Part shown: positions 1 through 9,760 of the stretch, in pieces
How positions within the stretch are numbered: position 1 is the first letter of the stretch
How the letters are laid out: the number at the start of each line of letters is the position of its first letter
From: Malus domestica
Lineage: Eukaryota; Streptophyta; Magnoliopsida; Rosales; Rosaceae
Assembly: GCF_042453785.1 (NCBI RefSeq)
Contig: NC_091675.1
Coordinates: forward strand, 9,250,501 to 9,314,500
Length of the DNA: 64,000 nt
Direction: 5' to 3'
The notes under the pieces: generated by a model
Databases searched by the model: none
Told to the model about the DNA's origin: nothing
Seen by the model: only the letters and a program-made list of their open reading frames with translations
Translations under genes and position numbers: made by a program

Positions 1-300
1 TTTGGTTGGATTTGTTTGCTCTCTGTGTGTCTGGAACAACGGAGAGAAGGATAAAAAGTTGAATTTAAATAGTGGATTGGAGTCAATGACGTGGAGGGCG
101 GGAAGCCGTCGATTATATCTGAGATCTGGGATCTAGATGGGAACCTGGGAGAGACTGGCGGTAGTGTCGGGCGGCGTGTCTGAAAGAATTATGACACGTG
201 TGAGCGTGTTTGTATGAATGGGTTCGGACGGGGTGGAGCACGACCTATTTTAGTAAAAGGAGGCGCGACTGAGCGTACGGGTTACGGAGATACCTACTTG
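1..300 (-). promoter_or_regulatory. Possible promoter/5' leader of a minus-strand gene beyond the left edge
   Basis: This stretch is richer in G+C than the next kilobase. Read on the minus strand it shows a TATA-like CTATTTAAAT near 67-76, followed about 30 bases on by a pyrimidine-rich stretch that could be a transcription start and leader. A CACGTG-type ACGT core also lies near 193-200. No coding exon is inside the window, so this is inference from composition and one TATA-like match. Confidence 0.25.
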
Positions 301-1372
301 ATAGAGACGTCCTAAAGTAAACTAATAAATATTTACCTTAAAAAATACGTAAAATTAGGAAAATAATTCTCTCCGGATCTCTTCACCAAATTCATTCAGT
401 CATCTAATTTGAATTTTTGAAATTTGATCTAACAGTTTATGTTATTATAATTTTTAAAGAGGTTCTTTATTTGTAGCATTTAGATCAAATTTTAAGGAAT
501 CAAATTCATTGATTGGGTGAATTTGATGGAGGGGATCCTGATCCCTTTCCGTAAACTTGTATTCCAGTCCAAAAAAATCGACTGTTTCAAATCAAGTCCA
601 GTTTTATTGAATTTGGTATTATACCCATTTTGTCCTTTAAAGTAAAAATAAAAATCGATTTAAATTTTTATAAGGCTTTATCTACCCACTTCCTAATAAC
701 AAATATTTTAAAAATTCATATACTACAAATATGATAAGTTTATCAAAAATTAAAAATTGTGGGAGGTAAGGAACCTGTGATATTGATATAATTAAGGATC
801 TATAATATAGGTATATTATAAAGAAGAAAAACATGTGAGGTAGATTATAAACAAAAACCTATTATATAGGTAAATAAATTAAAGTATTGTCTACCTTCAT
901 GTATACCTATGATGGAGGAAGGCAAATACTTTATAGCTAGAAAGTATATATACTCTACAAACTATGAGCAAAAACCTCTGGTACAAGTTAATAAACATTT
1001 AATTTGAGATAAATTATCATAAACATGTGATATAGGTAGATAAATTACTATTAATCTATAATACATAGAGTATATAATATGGTAGATTGATAAAAATAAA
1101 TAAATAAGTAAAGGAGGGGTTTTTAACTTTAGTCCTTCAAGAAGATTGAAATTTGATAAAAACCTGATGTTAGATTACATATTGATTATAGTCCATTGAT
1201 GTATCCTTAATTCAAAATAATTAATGTGTTTTTTATTCAATGTCTCCCATTAAATATTTAAATTCATTAATATACATATTTAAATTTATTTTTTGACCAA
1301 TTTATTTTTTAAATTTATTAGTTTTATTTTGCATTCTTCAAACTTGAAAGGCTCAATTAGGGTACCTAAATG
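301..1372. other. AT-rich spacer with one degenerate foldback MITE
   Basis: No gene is recognised. Bases about 360-545 form a degenerate foldback that resembles the foldback family also seen at 9348-9526, 37738-37942 and 46275-46500: a GGATC-containing end, a central tgatctaacag...attataattttaaag core, and a GGATC-containing opposite end. Bases 760-1130 are A+T-rich with loosely repeated ATATAGGTA-type words. Confidence 0.5.
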
Positions 1373-3984
1373 TTAATTGACACACCCCGTCCCGAAGGAG
1401 GGCATGCTGGCCGTCACGTGAGAGTGACGTGACCATTTGCACAGTACGTAAGCTTTAAGATACAATTTATAAGTTGATACACCCGAAGGTGAGTCCTAAT
1501 TTTGTCCAATCTGTCAGAACACCGTCGAATTCCTCGTAGTCACCACACCTTTGTGATTCCTGAACCTGGAGGGGCGCAAAACCAAAATTGAGTGGGTCAG
1601 TAAAACAATTCTTTTCCAAATCCAAACATTTCTCAAAACGTTGTAACCCCTCTCCGTAAAACCTGTATACTTTCCCAGAAATGTAAAATATAAATATACA
1701 TATATATTCTCAAACTTCATTTTTACTATCTCAACATTTTTCTTTATCAATCATGCCATGCCATGTCTAATTCAACAGTTAAGTATGGATGCATCAACAA
1801 TAATCATATCAGGTGCAAGAAAGTAATCAACCGGAGGCCCTCTAATAGCCATGTACGGTTGAACCTAGAGCTCAAAATCTATCACTCTCACTCTGCCGGA
1901 GTCACCTCTGTGACCTGTCCGGCCTTCTGCACACAAGTTACGCTCTAGTGCTTTCTCATCAATCATCTGTGCACATAATCTAAGGTCACCCACCAGTCGA
2001 AATCTCACTAACACTCTTCGACTGGCCCGTCGCACCCACTCCGCGTGGACTGTGTGACCAGCATCTACTTGGATCCAAGGCGAGCGTGCGATGCGGTGAA
2101 TACTATAAGCACTAAACCATGGTGCAGGATTTGAGCTCAATATACATTAACATCATCATATCAGTATTTAAATACTCACCTGATACTCACCTGTGCGTCC
2201 GCCGCACCATTCATTCATATGCATCATATCTCAATTTCATACTTTTCATATCATTTCATGCATGGCAATTCGATTCACATTTCTATATACTTTTCATATA
2301 CTTTTATGCATGGCATCTCAATTCACATTTCAATATACTTTTCATTCAATTTCAATTTCTGGGAAAACGTCAAGTATATATATATACGGAAAACAAAACT
2401 GCCCACTCTCACATTTCTATATACTTTTCATATACTTTTATGCATGGCATCTCAATTCACATTTCAATATACTTTTCATTCAATTTCAATTTCTGGGAAA
2501 ACGTCAAGTATATATATATACGGAAAACAAAACTGCCCACTCACCTGGAGTTCGCCCTACAACTCCCTAGCACAATACGCCAAGGCGTCATGACGATCGG
2601 CGCCTAAAACAATAATCAATTCCAACCTCAGAATTCATATCGATAGAATATATAACTTATATAAAATACGTCACTACGTAGTTCAATCCGGAAGATCCAC
2701 CACTCAGATTTTAAATCCATAACTTCCAGAGGTCCACAATATATCTCTAGGATAACATCCTAAAATTTCATTACCATCCAACGGTCGGATCTCCGTCAAT
2801 TTCCAAAACTAAGTGACGGTTAACATTTTATTTTATGAACTTACAACTCCAATTCCGGAAGATCCGTAACTCGGATTCCCAATCCGTAAGTTCCAATAAT
2901 CCTCAAACATTACGTATTGCAACGTATTAAAGTTTGGTAACGATCCAACGGTCGGATCATCAATTCACATTTTCACCTAATGCGAAAACTATAAAACGTT
3001 ATTCGAACACCTAACCAACAATCCTTAATAACTTTCTCATAAGGTGCTCAATTTGGGTATATGAATATACCACAGTGATCTACTCGACGTCACGGACGTC
3101 GACATATTTTTAAAATAATTTTTTACTGTAGCACGCGCCCCCACGCGCCAAGGAAGGCACGGGTCCACGCGCGCCCACGCGCACCTTCTTCCTCGCGGGT
3201 TCGCCGGACTGGTTTTTCCGGTGGCCGGAAAACTGGGGAATTTTCAAATGCTTCGTTCTCCTTCGTTTCTCAACCATTTTCTTCGTATAATATATCAATT
3301 TAAAGCCCTCAACATGTAGAATCACAATATACTACTTTTAAGCTTCAAAAACAACTAAATCTCACCGGAAAAATCCAAGCAAAACCGGCCAAACTTAACC
3401 CTCGTGATCCCGACGTCCAAATCCTTCCAACGAAGCACTCCGAGCTTCCTTGGGACCTCACTAAGCTCACTATGAGCTTGGATTGTCCTAAAAATCAACC
3501 AATTCAAAGCTCATGAACAGTACACATTCACGGCAACTTTAGAAACTAGGGTTTTCGAAGTGAAACTTACCTTAAACTGGTACCTACGTGATCGTGGAGT
3601 CCTCAGGAGTGCAATGGTGGTTTTAAATCCGGCGTTGGTAATAGTTTTAGGTGGTTTTGATGGTTGCCCGTGTGTTCGAGAGGGTGAGAGAGAGAGAGTG
3701 AGGTCTGAGGAAGAGAAAGAGAGTATGAAGGACAGTATACGGGAAATGGGGAGGGAAATAAGGAATGGGGATCCCACGTGGTCCTTTTCCAATCCCCAAC
3801 TCTAAACCACAAAATTTTAACCTAAAAATCTAAGTTCCATCCTTATTAAATTCCATTTTATTTTCAAAACTTAGGAACCTAGATAATTATCAACTTGAGC
3901 TTCACATACTTAGTATTTCTTAAGGGCAATTTCGTCCATTCACAGCCACGAATGTAATATTTTGGAACGGGCTGTGACATTAAT
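1373..3984. mobile_element. Solo LTR, about 2.6 kb, probably Ty3/gypsy (fossil)
   Basis: The element spans 1378-3979 and is bounded by an exact 5-bp target duplication, TTAAT, at 1373-1377 and 3980-3984. Its ends are TGACACACCCCGTCCC and GGAACGGGCTGTGACA, imperfect inverted repeats typical of long LTRs of plant Ty3/gypsy (Tekay/Retand-like) elements. No internal coding region or second LTR is present, so it reads as a solo LTR left by recombination between LTRs. It contains a 134-bp tandem duplication (2276-2543) and two degenerate copies of a roughly 130-bp module around 2690-2960. It sits inside a degenerate ACCAAAATGT-type repeat visible on both sides. Family assignment is by resemblance only. 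Confidence 0.8.
2276..2543. repeat. 134-bp tandem duplication inside the solo LTR
   Basis: Two nearly identical units (2276-2409 and 2410-2543) follow head to tail. Each contains a TATATATATA run and ends with GCCCACTC. The near identity suggests a recent unequal-crossover or slippage event within the LTR. Confidence 0.85.
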
Positions 3985-4644
3985 ATCGAAATGTTAGTAT
4001 CAAAATGTATTATATTGAATTAATGTACCAAAATTTAATACCGAAATGTATTATATTTAATTAATGTACCTAAATGTTTGTATTAAAATGTATGTACCAA
4101 AATGTGTGTAACTAAATGTGTGCACCTAAATGTATGCATCAAAATGTACTATTATGAATTTAATGTACCTAATGAAGAAGACAAAGTACATTGAAATATA
4201 TTGTATAACAAAATTTAGTTTATCTAATGTTTACAACAAAATATATTATGATAAATGAAATAAAAATTAGAATTATAATGAAATATAATTAATACATTAA
4301 AATTAGAAAGAAAAAAGATAAATAATTAAAACATCAAAATATAATTAATAAATGAGGTGATTAATGTGTTAATTGACTAAAATAAGATTTTGATCTTACT
4401 ATGTTTTTAGTCTATAGTCATCTTTGCTAAGAATTAAAATGAAGTTTCCTATATAAAAAAAAATCCTATAATGCAGGTAGATAAACACCAATGAAACCAA
4501 GTGTGGCATTCGGATCATTTTCTCATCCCTCATAATCACCCCAAAATCACCCAACCTATAATTCTTATGAAAGAGTTTTAAGTTATTAACGGATTAGTTC
4601 AAATACTATAATTAAGGAATCAGTCCAACTATTAATCCTAAAGT
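3985..4644. repeat. AT-rich degenerate short tandem repeat
   Basis: Up to about 4200 the sequence is a loose array of words such as ACCAAAATGTA and TAATGTACC. The same pattern appears just left of the solo LTR (about 1355-1377), so the LTR landed in a pre-existing array. The rest is plain AT-rich DNA with no gene seen. Confidence 0.55.
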
Positions 4645-4649
4645 TAAGT

Positions 4650-4998
4650 TGTTGATACACAAAACCGGAGGCATTGGAACAACGTAAATCCAACTGTGAA
4701 TCTGCATGAAAGTAAATGCACACAAGATGTATCGTTGTTCATCCCAAGGTTTGGGCTACGTCCACACTGATTATGTATTTATCTGAGGGAGAGAGAGCTC
4801 TGAGAGTGAGAGTTTTGAGAGGGGGTGAGAGGGCCTAGGAAATGGTCTCCTCTAATTGTGAGGGTGAGGGGTCATTTTATAGAATAAGGACTCATCATTT
4901 ATTACATATTTACCACTTCCTTTATCACATAATTACATTTAAGTCCCTCGAGTATTTGTACGAGATCTAAATACGAGGCCTTAAATATGGTATAAACA
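4650..4998 (-). repeat. Element A, 3' LTR (left copy)
   Basis: A 349-bp terminal repeat running TGTTGATACAC to TATAAACA, matched by 8210-8568. On the minus strand it has the CTATAAAA TATA-like core near 4876. The adjacent internal bases (4999 onward) are pyrimidine-rich on the plus strand, consistent with a polypurine tract on the minus strand. Confidence 0.85.
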
Positions 4999-5214
4999 GT
5001 AGTCCCCCAAATCTTCAGTCAAGAAAGTATTTTGGCTGAAGACTTGAAATTCAGTCCATGTGTGGGCCGAAGTAACTAGATGTTGTCTTGAACTGATGTT
5101 CGATGTAAGGCGGTGCTCAATCTGAAATGATGCTCGACTATCACATGTTGCGAGACTGCTCGGCTTGTGGCTTATGTTGCCTTGGTTGGCTCGGCTTGTG
5201 GCGTTGAAGGTGAG

Positions 5215-5690
5215 AGAGTCCCTTTTATATAATAAGGGTTTGCTCCTCAATACATAAATGATGGGCTAGAGTTGATGCTCACGGCGAGGCGGTTGCTCAG
5301 TAGGTGGCGATGCTCTCTAATGGTGGTGAGGGAGCCCCTTTTATAGAATAAGGGCTCGCTCCTCAATACATAAGTGATGGGTTATGAGTGATGCTCGCGG
5401 CGAGGCGGTTGCTCAGGCGGCGTTGCTCTCTAATGAAGATGAATGAGTCCCTTTTATAGAATAATGGCTCGCTCCTCAATACATAAATGATGGGCTAGAG
5501 TTGATGCTCGCGGATAGGCGTTGCTCAGTAAGCGGTGATGCTCTCTAATGGTAGTGAAGGAGTCCATTTTATATAATAAGGGCTCGCTCCTCAATACATA
5601 AGTGATGGGTGCTTTCTAATGAAAGTGAGGGAGTCCCTTTTATAGAATAATGGCTCGTTCCTCATTACATAAATAATGGGCTAAGTTCCC
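5215..5690 (-). repeat. Element A promoter-like tandem array (~115-bp units)
   Basis: About five head-to-tail units, the last truncated, each carry the minus-strand core TATTCTATAAAAGGG or a close variant; the cores lie near 5225, 5341, 5456, 5571 and 5641. The same core and its flanks (start of the CTCACC leader, ATTAGAGA word) occur once in each LTR, so the units look derived from the LTR promoter/R region. They lie immediately upstream of the 3' LTR in element sense. Confidence 0.75.
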
Positions 5691-5830
5691 CAAGTATTTT
5701 TCATGAGACCCAGTTGAGGCCCAATATATGGTGTATAGTGTAGTCCCCCAAGTTTTCGGTCAATAGAGTCTGTTGGCTGGAGACTTCAAATTGAATCCAT
5801 GTATGAGCCGAAGTGACGGTTGTTCCGAAG
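5690..5830 (-). repeat. Element A internal copy of LTR-edge sequence
   Basis: This block resembles 4935-5075, which covers the end of the left LTR plus adjacent internal sequence. Both contain the GTAGTCCCCCAA purine-tract region followed by TTGGCTG and GAGACTTCAAAT-type words. The internal region therefore contains a second, degenerate copy of an LTR/PPT junction. Confidence 0.65.
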
Positions 5831-5844
5831 AGGTATTTGTATAC

Positions 5845-6420
5845 CCTGCACTGAAGCTTTGTAGGTGAAGCTTTGCAGGTGAAACTTTGAAGCTAGAGCT
5901 TTGTAAATGAAGCTTTTGAAGCTAATTGATATGAGTGATGCTCATGAATGTTTATGTTGATTGACATGAGTAATGCTCATAGATGTTGTCATGAGTGATG
6001 CTCATGAATGTTAACATAAGTGATGCTCATGAATGTTGACATGAATGATGGTCATGAATGTTTATGTGTGATTGTCATGAGTGATGCTCATGAATGTTTA
6101 TGTATAAATGACATGAGTAATGCTCATATATAATTTGGAGTACTGGGCGTACTTTTGATCACCTGGTTGGTGGCATGAAGGAGAGTACGGGTTGTACATT
6201 TCATCACCTGGTCGGTGGCATGAATGGCTAGTTGCCAAATGATATTAGAGTACGGGTTGTACATTTCATCACCTGGTTGGTGGTAATAGCGGCAGGTTGC
6301 CGAATAATTTTGGAGTACTGGGCGTACTTTTGGTCACCTGGTTGATGATAATAGAGGGAGGTTGCCGAATAATTTTGGAGTACTGGGCGTACTTTTGGTC
6401 ACCTGGTTGGTGCTATTTTG
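5845..6420 (-). repeat. Element A short-period tandem arrays
   Basis: Three consecutive arrays are visible. The first has GAAGCTTTG-type units (about 5845-5925). The second has about 24-bp ATGAGTGATGCTCATGAATG units (about 5930-6135). The third has about 60-bp units with GTACTGGGCGTACTTTTG and TCACCTGGTTGGTG (about 6140-6410). The same three arrays occur in the same order in element B. No coding function is apparent. Confidence 0.8.
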
Positions 6421-6796
6421 GGCTTATAGGTCTTTGCCCTCCACACAATATTCCAGCCCATTTATTTTGGGCTTGCTGATTTTTTTTTACCATCTGATGG
6501 GGTTTATACATATTACCCTCTGATGGGGTTTATACAGATATCTCCGAAAGATAAAATAAATTACATCATTATGGTGGGGTGTTTATTCCTTGCTTTTGCT
6601 TTCTCTTTTCTCTAAAATGACAGCTGCTTTGGACAGCCTTTCTGACATCGCTCATTTGCTTTTCTCTGGATTTAAAAAAAAAAAAGGAAAATGCATCCGT
6701 CGACAAAAGCAAAAGTATAATCTTTCTCTTTTAGCTTTTGCTTTTACTTTACAGAGTGCAGATGGCACTCAAGTTCTCTATTTCCCCATGGCTTTC

Positions 6797-7042
6797 CTAG
6801 CCGTCGGTGTCGGTCTGAGCAATCATAACCTCAAGACCACTGCCAGCCAAGGCACTTATGATTGACTCCTCTGTATCTAAAAGCTTCACCTTCTGAATCT
6901 CACTGTCTCTTAGCATCTGAACCACCATCTCCGGCGGCAACTTGTGGGTTGCCATCGTTCCCCAATTCACACCAAGACCTTCCACACCATTGCAAACACA
7001 CAACATAGCCACCACAACCAAAACCCACATCATCATTTCCAT
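6797..7042 (-). pseudogene. Captured GH17 beta-1,3-glucanase 5' fragment in element A
   Basis: Read on the minus strand, this encodes a signal-peptide-like hydrophobic stretch ([14 protein letters not shown]) followed by [18 protein letters not shown] and [12 protein letters not shown]. These match the mature N-terminus of GPI-type glucan endo-1,3-beta-glucosidases (GH17), which cleave callose in cell walls. The fragment stops after about 80 residues, near [12 protein letters not shown], far short of the catalytic Glu residues of a roughly 450-residue enzyme. No intron is seen between signal peptide and mature region, which suggests capture from mRNA but needs comparison with the donor gene. 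It lies in the same sense as the element. It is a non-functional passenger. Confidence 0.75.
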
Positions 7043-7140
7043 ATTCCTAGCACCGGCAACGGAACCATAAAGCTGCTGGAAACTGACCGACAAGAACAAA
7101 ACGACCCCGTTTGGGCAAACGGACATTGCACTGCTTGAAA

Positions 7141-7299
7141 ATGGTGCAAAAAGGCTGTGGCGGAGGACATGCAGAGGTGGAGAGCTGCGACGGCCGCTCA
7201 GTTGTGGTGGGGGTGAAGCTGTACTCGAAGAGCAGAGAGCTGCTGACGTGGGCTTTGGTCAAGGTGGGTCAGTCTGGTGACGGTGGGTCAGCCTGCTGA
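7141..7299 (+). pseudogene. Captured universal-stress-protein/kinase N-terminal fragment in element A
   Basis: The plus strand starts at an ATG and reads about 52 residues including [20 protein letters not shown] and ALVKVG. This resembles the USP-type nucleotide-binding N-terminus of plant receptor-like cytoplasmic kinases (pattern GRTVVVGVKLD...[17 protein letters not shown]). The downstream USP and kinase parts are absent. It is opposite in orientation to the element and to the neighbouring captured pieces. Identification is by motif memory only. Confidence 0.6.
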
Positions 7300-7480
7300 C
7301 GTGGGCGTAGGCGTAGTCCGGGGGTGGAAGATTCCTTCGCTGCCACCATGGATAACGAAGGCGTTGCCTTTGGTGGTGGATCTCTGAGCGGCGTACTTGT
7401 GGACCGGTGCCTCTACGCTCAAAACGCAAGGAGAGCAGGAGCTGGAGAACATCGCATTATAAATTCAAATCCCTAATTCC
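7300..7480 (-). other. Element A cargo, unidentified coding-like piece
   Basis: This G+C-rich stretch lies between two recognisable captured fragments. Minus-strand reading gives a Ser/Thr-rich open stretch resembling an organelle-transit leader (MFSSSCSPCVLSVEAPVHKY, then STTKGNAFVIHGGSEG). I do not recognise the protein. Base composition matches the captured fragments rather than the AT-rich element chassis, so it is probably another passenger. Confidence 0.35.
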
Positions 7481-7489
7481 CAATTCCCC

Positions 7490-7656
7490 AAATCTCGAAT
7501 TTGAGATACCTCTCATCCGTGGTTCTTGAGCTTTCGCCCCAGGCGCTGGCCGACGAAATCCATTCCGGCGATGAATATCCGGTTCGGCTTTGGGTCCATT
7601 TTCACTTTGGCGAAAGCTCAAGAAATTCGTCCTGCAGCAGGCCAGCACCGCAGCCA
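7490..7656 (-). pseudogene. Captured Rossmann-fold protein N-terminal fragment in element A
   Basis: Minus-strand sequence encodes a leader-like MAAVLACCRTNFLSF, and in another frame MDPKPNRIFIAGMDFVGQRL followed by GRKLKNHG. The latter resembles the first beta-alpha unit of plant NAD(P)-binding Rossmann proteins (pattern RxxIxGMGFVGxxxAxxLKxxGW). Only the start of such a protein is present and it is broken. The donor family (possibly AT1G19690-like) is a guess from memory. Confidence 0.45.
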
Positions 7657-7694
7657 TCTCTGTCGCTCACTGGCTCGGTTGCTGGAGAGTGGAG

Positions 7695-8038
7695 ACCAAA
7701 ATTTGAAGATGTAGAGCTTGGTTCCAATTCCTTAATGTCCTCGTTGGAAATGCCATAATCAAGATTGGAGATGTAGAGCTTGGTTCTAGTTTCGATAGCC
7801 GAGGCTCTTCTAGCTGGAACCGCGTAAGCCGCCGCCCCAAGATTCTTATACATGTCGTGTTGCCACGCAGTCTCCGGCGCCTTGGGCGCAGCCACGTATA
7901 GCGCAGGGCGATTGGGCAAGCTGCGGGCGGGTCCGGGTCCAGAGGGCCCCGGCCGCCGCGACCTCGGGTGTTACCAGATCTGGATTTCTTGCTGGTCTTG
8001 ATGAGGTCGTCCAGGGACATGCTTAGAGGGTCCTGCAT
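7695..8038 (-). pseudogene. Captured ALY/REF (THO4-like) fragment in element A
   Basis: From an ATG at 8038 on the minus strand the reading includes LSMSLDDLIKTSKKSRSGN and RGRGGRG, then in other frames YVAAPKAPETAWQHDMY, SAIETRTKLYISNLDYG and NEDIKEL. This is the N-terminal arm and the first half of the RRM of plant ALY/REF mRNA-export adaptors, where TKLYISNLDYGVSNEDIKELF contains RNP2. The fragment is broken and contains a small internal duplication. It lies directly inside the primer-binding-site end of the element, in element sense, and cannot encode a functional RRM. Confidence 0.8.
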
Positions 8039-8209
8039 CTTTGTTTGACTAAAGCAAGAAACAAAATCCTAGGAGCGAGAAAGTGGAGAGAGAGAGAGGG
8101 GGTTCTGTGTCTGTGTCTCTGTGTGGGTTTTGTAGATTCATGGCAGAGGTGAAAAATTGAGAGAAAACCGACTTAACTTTTCATGTCAATTCCCACAGAC
8201 GGCGCCAAA

Positions 8210-8568
8210 TGTTGATGCACAAAACGGGAGGTCTTGGAACAATGTAAATCCGACTGTGAATGTGCATGAAAGTAAATGACACAAGATGTATCGTGGTTCA
8301 CCCCAAGTTTAGGCTACGTCCACACTGATTATGTATTTATATGAGGGAGAGAGAGCTCTGAGAGTGAGAGCTTTGAGAGGGGGTGAGAGGGCCTAGGAAT
8401 TGGCCTAGGAAATGGCCTCCCCTAATTGTGAGGGTGATGGGTCCTTTTATAGAATAAGGACTCTTCACTTATTACATATTTGCCAATTCCTTTATCACAT
8501 AATTACATTTAAGTCTCTCAAGTATTTGTAAAAAATCTAAATACGAGGTCCTAAATATAGTATAAACA
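8210..8568 (-). repeat. Element A, 5' LTR (right copy) and adjacent primer site
   Basis: A 359-bp terminal repeat running TGTTGATGCAC to TATAAACA. On the minus strand it carries CTATAAAAGGA (near 8446-8456), followed by a CTCTCAAAGCTCTCACTC leader. The bases just inside (8192-8209) are the tRNA-Asp-like primer-binding site in minus orientation. It is slightly longer than its partner because of a short CCTAGGAATTGG repetition. Confidence 0.85.
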
Positions 8569-8573
8569 TAAGT

Positions 8574-9347
8574 GATTATGTGCATTTACATATATAATAA
8601 TTTATAATCTTAAGGGTATGTTGGTGTGAAAATGTAACAATGCAAATGTGTAATCCTAGTCACCGGACCTATTTCACATAAGTGGATTGTTTCCAATTGT
8701 GGCCCACAAAATTGGATCTATATCAAGTTTCCTCTAAATATATTCCCTCATTTACCTTATATTTCCATTTTTTACTCACTAATCCAAATTAATATTTCGT
8801 TTACGATTTTGTTATGACTTAAGGTTTAAATTGCTTTTATATTCAAATTCGATTTTGGTGAAACTCGAATCTAAGACTTCTCATTTATAAGTAAAGAGAA
8901 TTATCACCCTCTATTCTTTTGTGTAAATAATATCATATGTTAAAAAAAAAAATGTTGCTTTTATGTTTCTTAAAAACAAAAGTTATGTTTATGTTTTGCT
9001 GATAATTAAAGTATTAAAATGAGAATTATAGGGTAATATTAAATATATTGAGTTAATCGCAAATGTGGCGTCTCGGTTAATTAATAAATAAAAGTTGATA
9101 TTGGTGGACAACTAACTTTCTTTTCTGGTTAGTTAAATGTTTTTTATTCTCGAAATCTTGATTGTGCTTTTGTTATAATAAGAAAAATAATAAAAGCAAA
9201 TTTAGTGGTCTTTCTTTTTCTTGAAAATTACTAGACGTCTAACAATTAGAGTTTTATTTTAAGTACTTTTTTATTTATTTTATAAAGCTATGACAAACGT
9301 CCAATTAAAGGTTCCATTCAAAAGGAAAGGCTTTAGCTTAAATACCA
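8574..9347. other. AT-rich spacer
   Basis: No gene is recognised. A worn fragment near 8850-8930 (TAAGTAAAGAGAATTATCACC) resembles pieces at 13150-13210 and 26180-26235, so a dispersed repeat is likely. Confidence 0.4.
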
Positions 9348-9526
9348 GATTTGGATCCTCTCATGAGTAGGGGTCTAAATCATCATAATCCAATACACAG
9401 GTTGTTGGATTTTGATATAACGACTACAATTATTATAAATTTTAAAAGAGCTTCTTGTTTGTAGTCATTAGATCAAAATACAATGATCCTCAAGAGGATT
9501 CGGACCCTGAGGAGAGGATCCAAATC
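9348..9526. mobile_element. Foldback MITE (GGATCCTCTC ends)
   Basis: The ends GATTTGGATCCTCTC and GAGAGGATCCAAATC are inverted repeats. The centre has the TACAATTATTATAAATTTTA core shared with the copy at 37738-37942. The flanking target duplication is not clear here. This is probably a Mutator-like MITE, judged from the 10-bp duplication of its relative. Confidence 0.65.
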
Positions 9527-9675
9527 CAAATATACCAACCAAAAGGTGGAAGAAAAGGAATATTATACAGGGATTTTATTTCTTAAACTCCAAAATCAAA
9601 ACGAGTTCTTTATTCAGCATTTTACTTTTGGTTGTTGTTTCTATATAAATACAGAAGTGGAACGATTGATAAGAA

Positions 9676-9748
9676 GGTCGCGTGGCCTAATGGATAAGGC
9701 GCTCGCCTCCGGAGCGGGAGATTGTGGGTTCGAGTCCCACCGTGATCG
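9676..9748 (+). tRNA. tRNA-Arg (anticodon CCG)
   Basis: The 73-nt sequence folds as a tRNA. The acceptor stem GGTCGCG pairs with CGTGATC through G-U pairs. The D arm is GCC...GGC, the anticodon stem CTCGC/GCGGG encloses loop CTCCGGA (anticodon CCG, reading CGG), and the T stem GTGGG/CCCAC encloses TTCGAGT. The internal A box (TGGCCTAATGG) and B box (GGTTCGAGTCC) are intact. A T run at 9753-9760 is a Pol III terminator. No intron is present, and CCA is not encoded, as expected for a nuclear tRNA. Confidence 0.95.
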
Positions 9749-9752
9749 TTTG

Positions 9753-9760
9753 TTTTTTTT
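9753..9760 (+). terminator. Pol III T-run terminator of tRNA-Arg
   Basis: Eight consecutive T residues follow the tRNA 3' end within five bases, the usual RNA polymerase III stop. Confidence 0.85.

Larger units (their letters stand above)
4645..8573 (-). mobile_element. Element A: non-autonomous LTR retroelement carrying host-gene fragments (fossil)
   Basis: The element runs 4650-8568 between exact 5-bp target duplications TAAGT (4645-4649 and 8569-8573). The left LTR is 4650-4998 and the right LTR 8210-8568. Just inside the right LTR, read on the minus strand, is TGGCGCCGTCTGTGGGA, whose first nine bases match the complement of the tRNA-Asp 3' end as in many plant Ty3/gypsy primer sites. 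The right LTR is therefore the 5' LTR and the element reads leftward. The minus-strand LTR also has a CTATAAAAGG TATA box. No gag or pol is seen. The order in element sense is LTR, primer site, host-gene fragments (about 6797-8040), T/C-rich stretch, four repeat arrays, purine-rich tract, LTR. The LTRs differ at roughly one base in ten to twelve by eye, suggesting a few million years at usual plant rates. Confidence 0.85.

Noticed and set aside
2119-2607. Three overlapping plus-strand ORFs with repeated FYILFIYFYAWHLNSHFN words
   Set aside because: They are the translation of the AT-rich 134-bp tandem duplication inside the solo LTR and not a protein gene.
5930-6420. CRISPR-like regular short repeats
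   Set aside because: Units are contiguous with degenerate variants and no unique spacers; they are element-internal tandem arrays in a plant genome.
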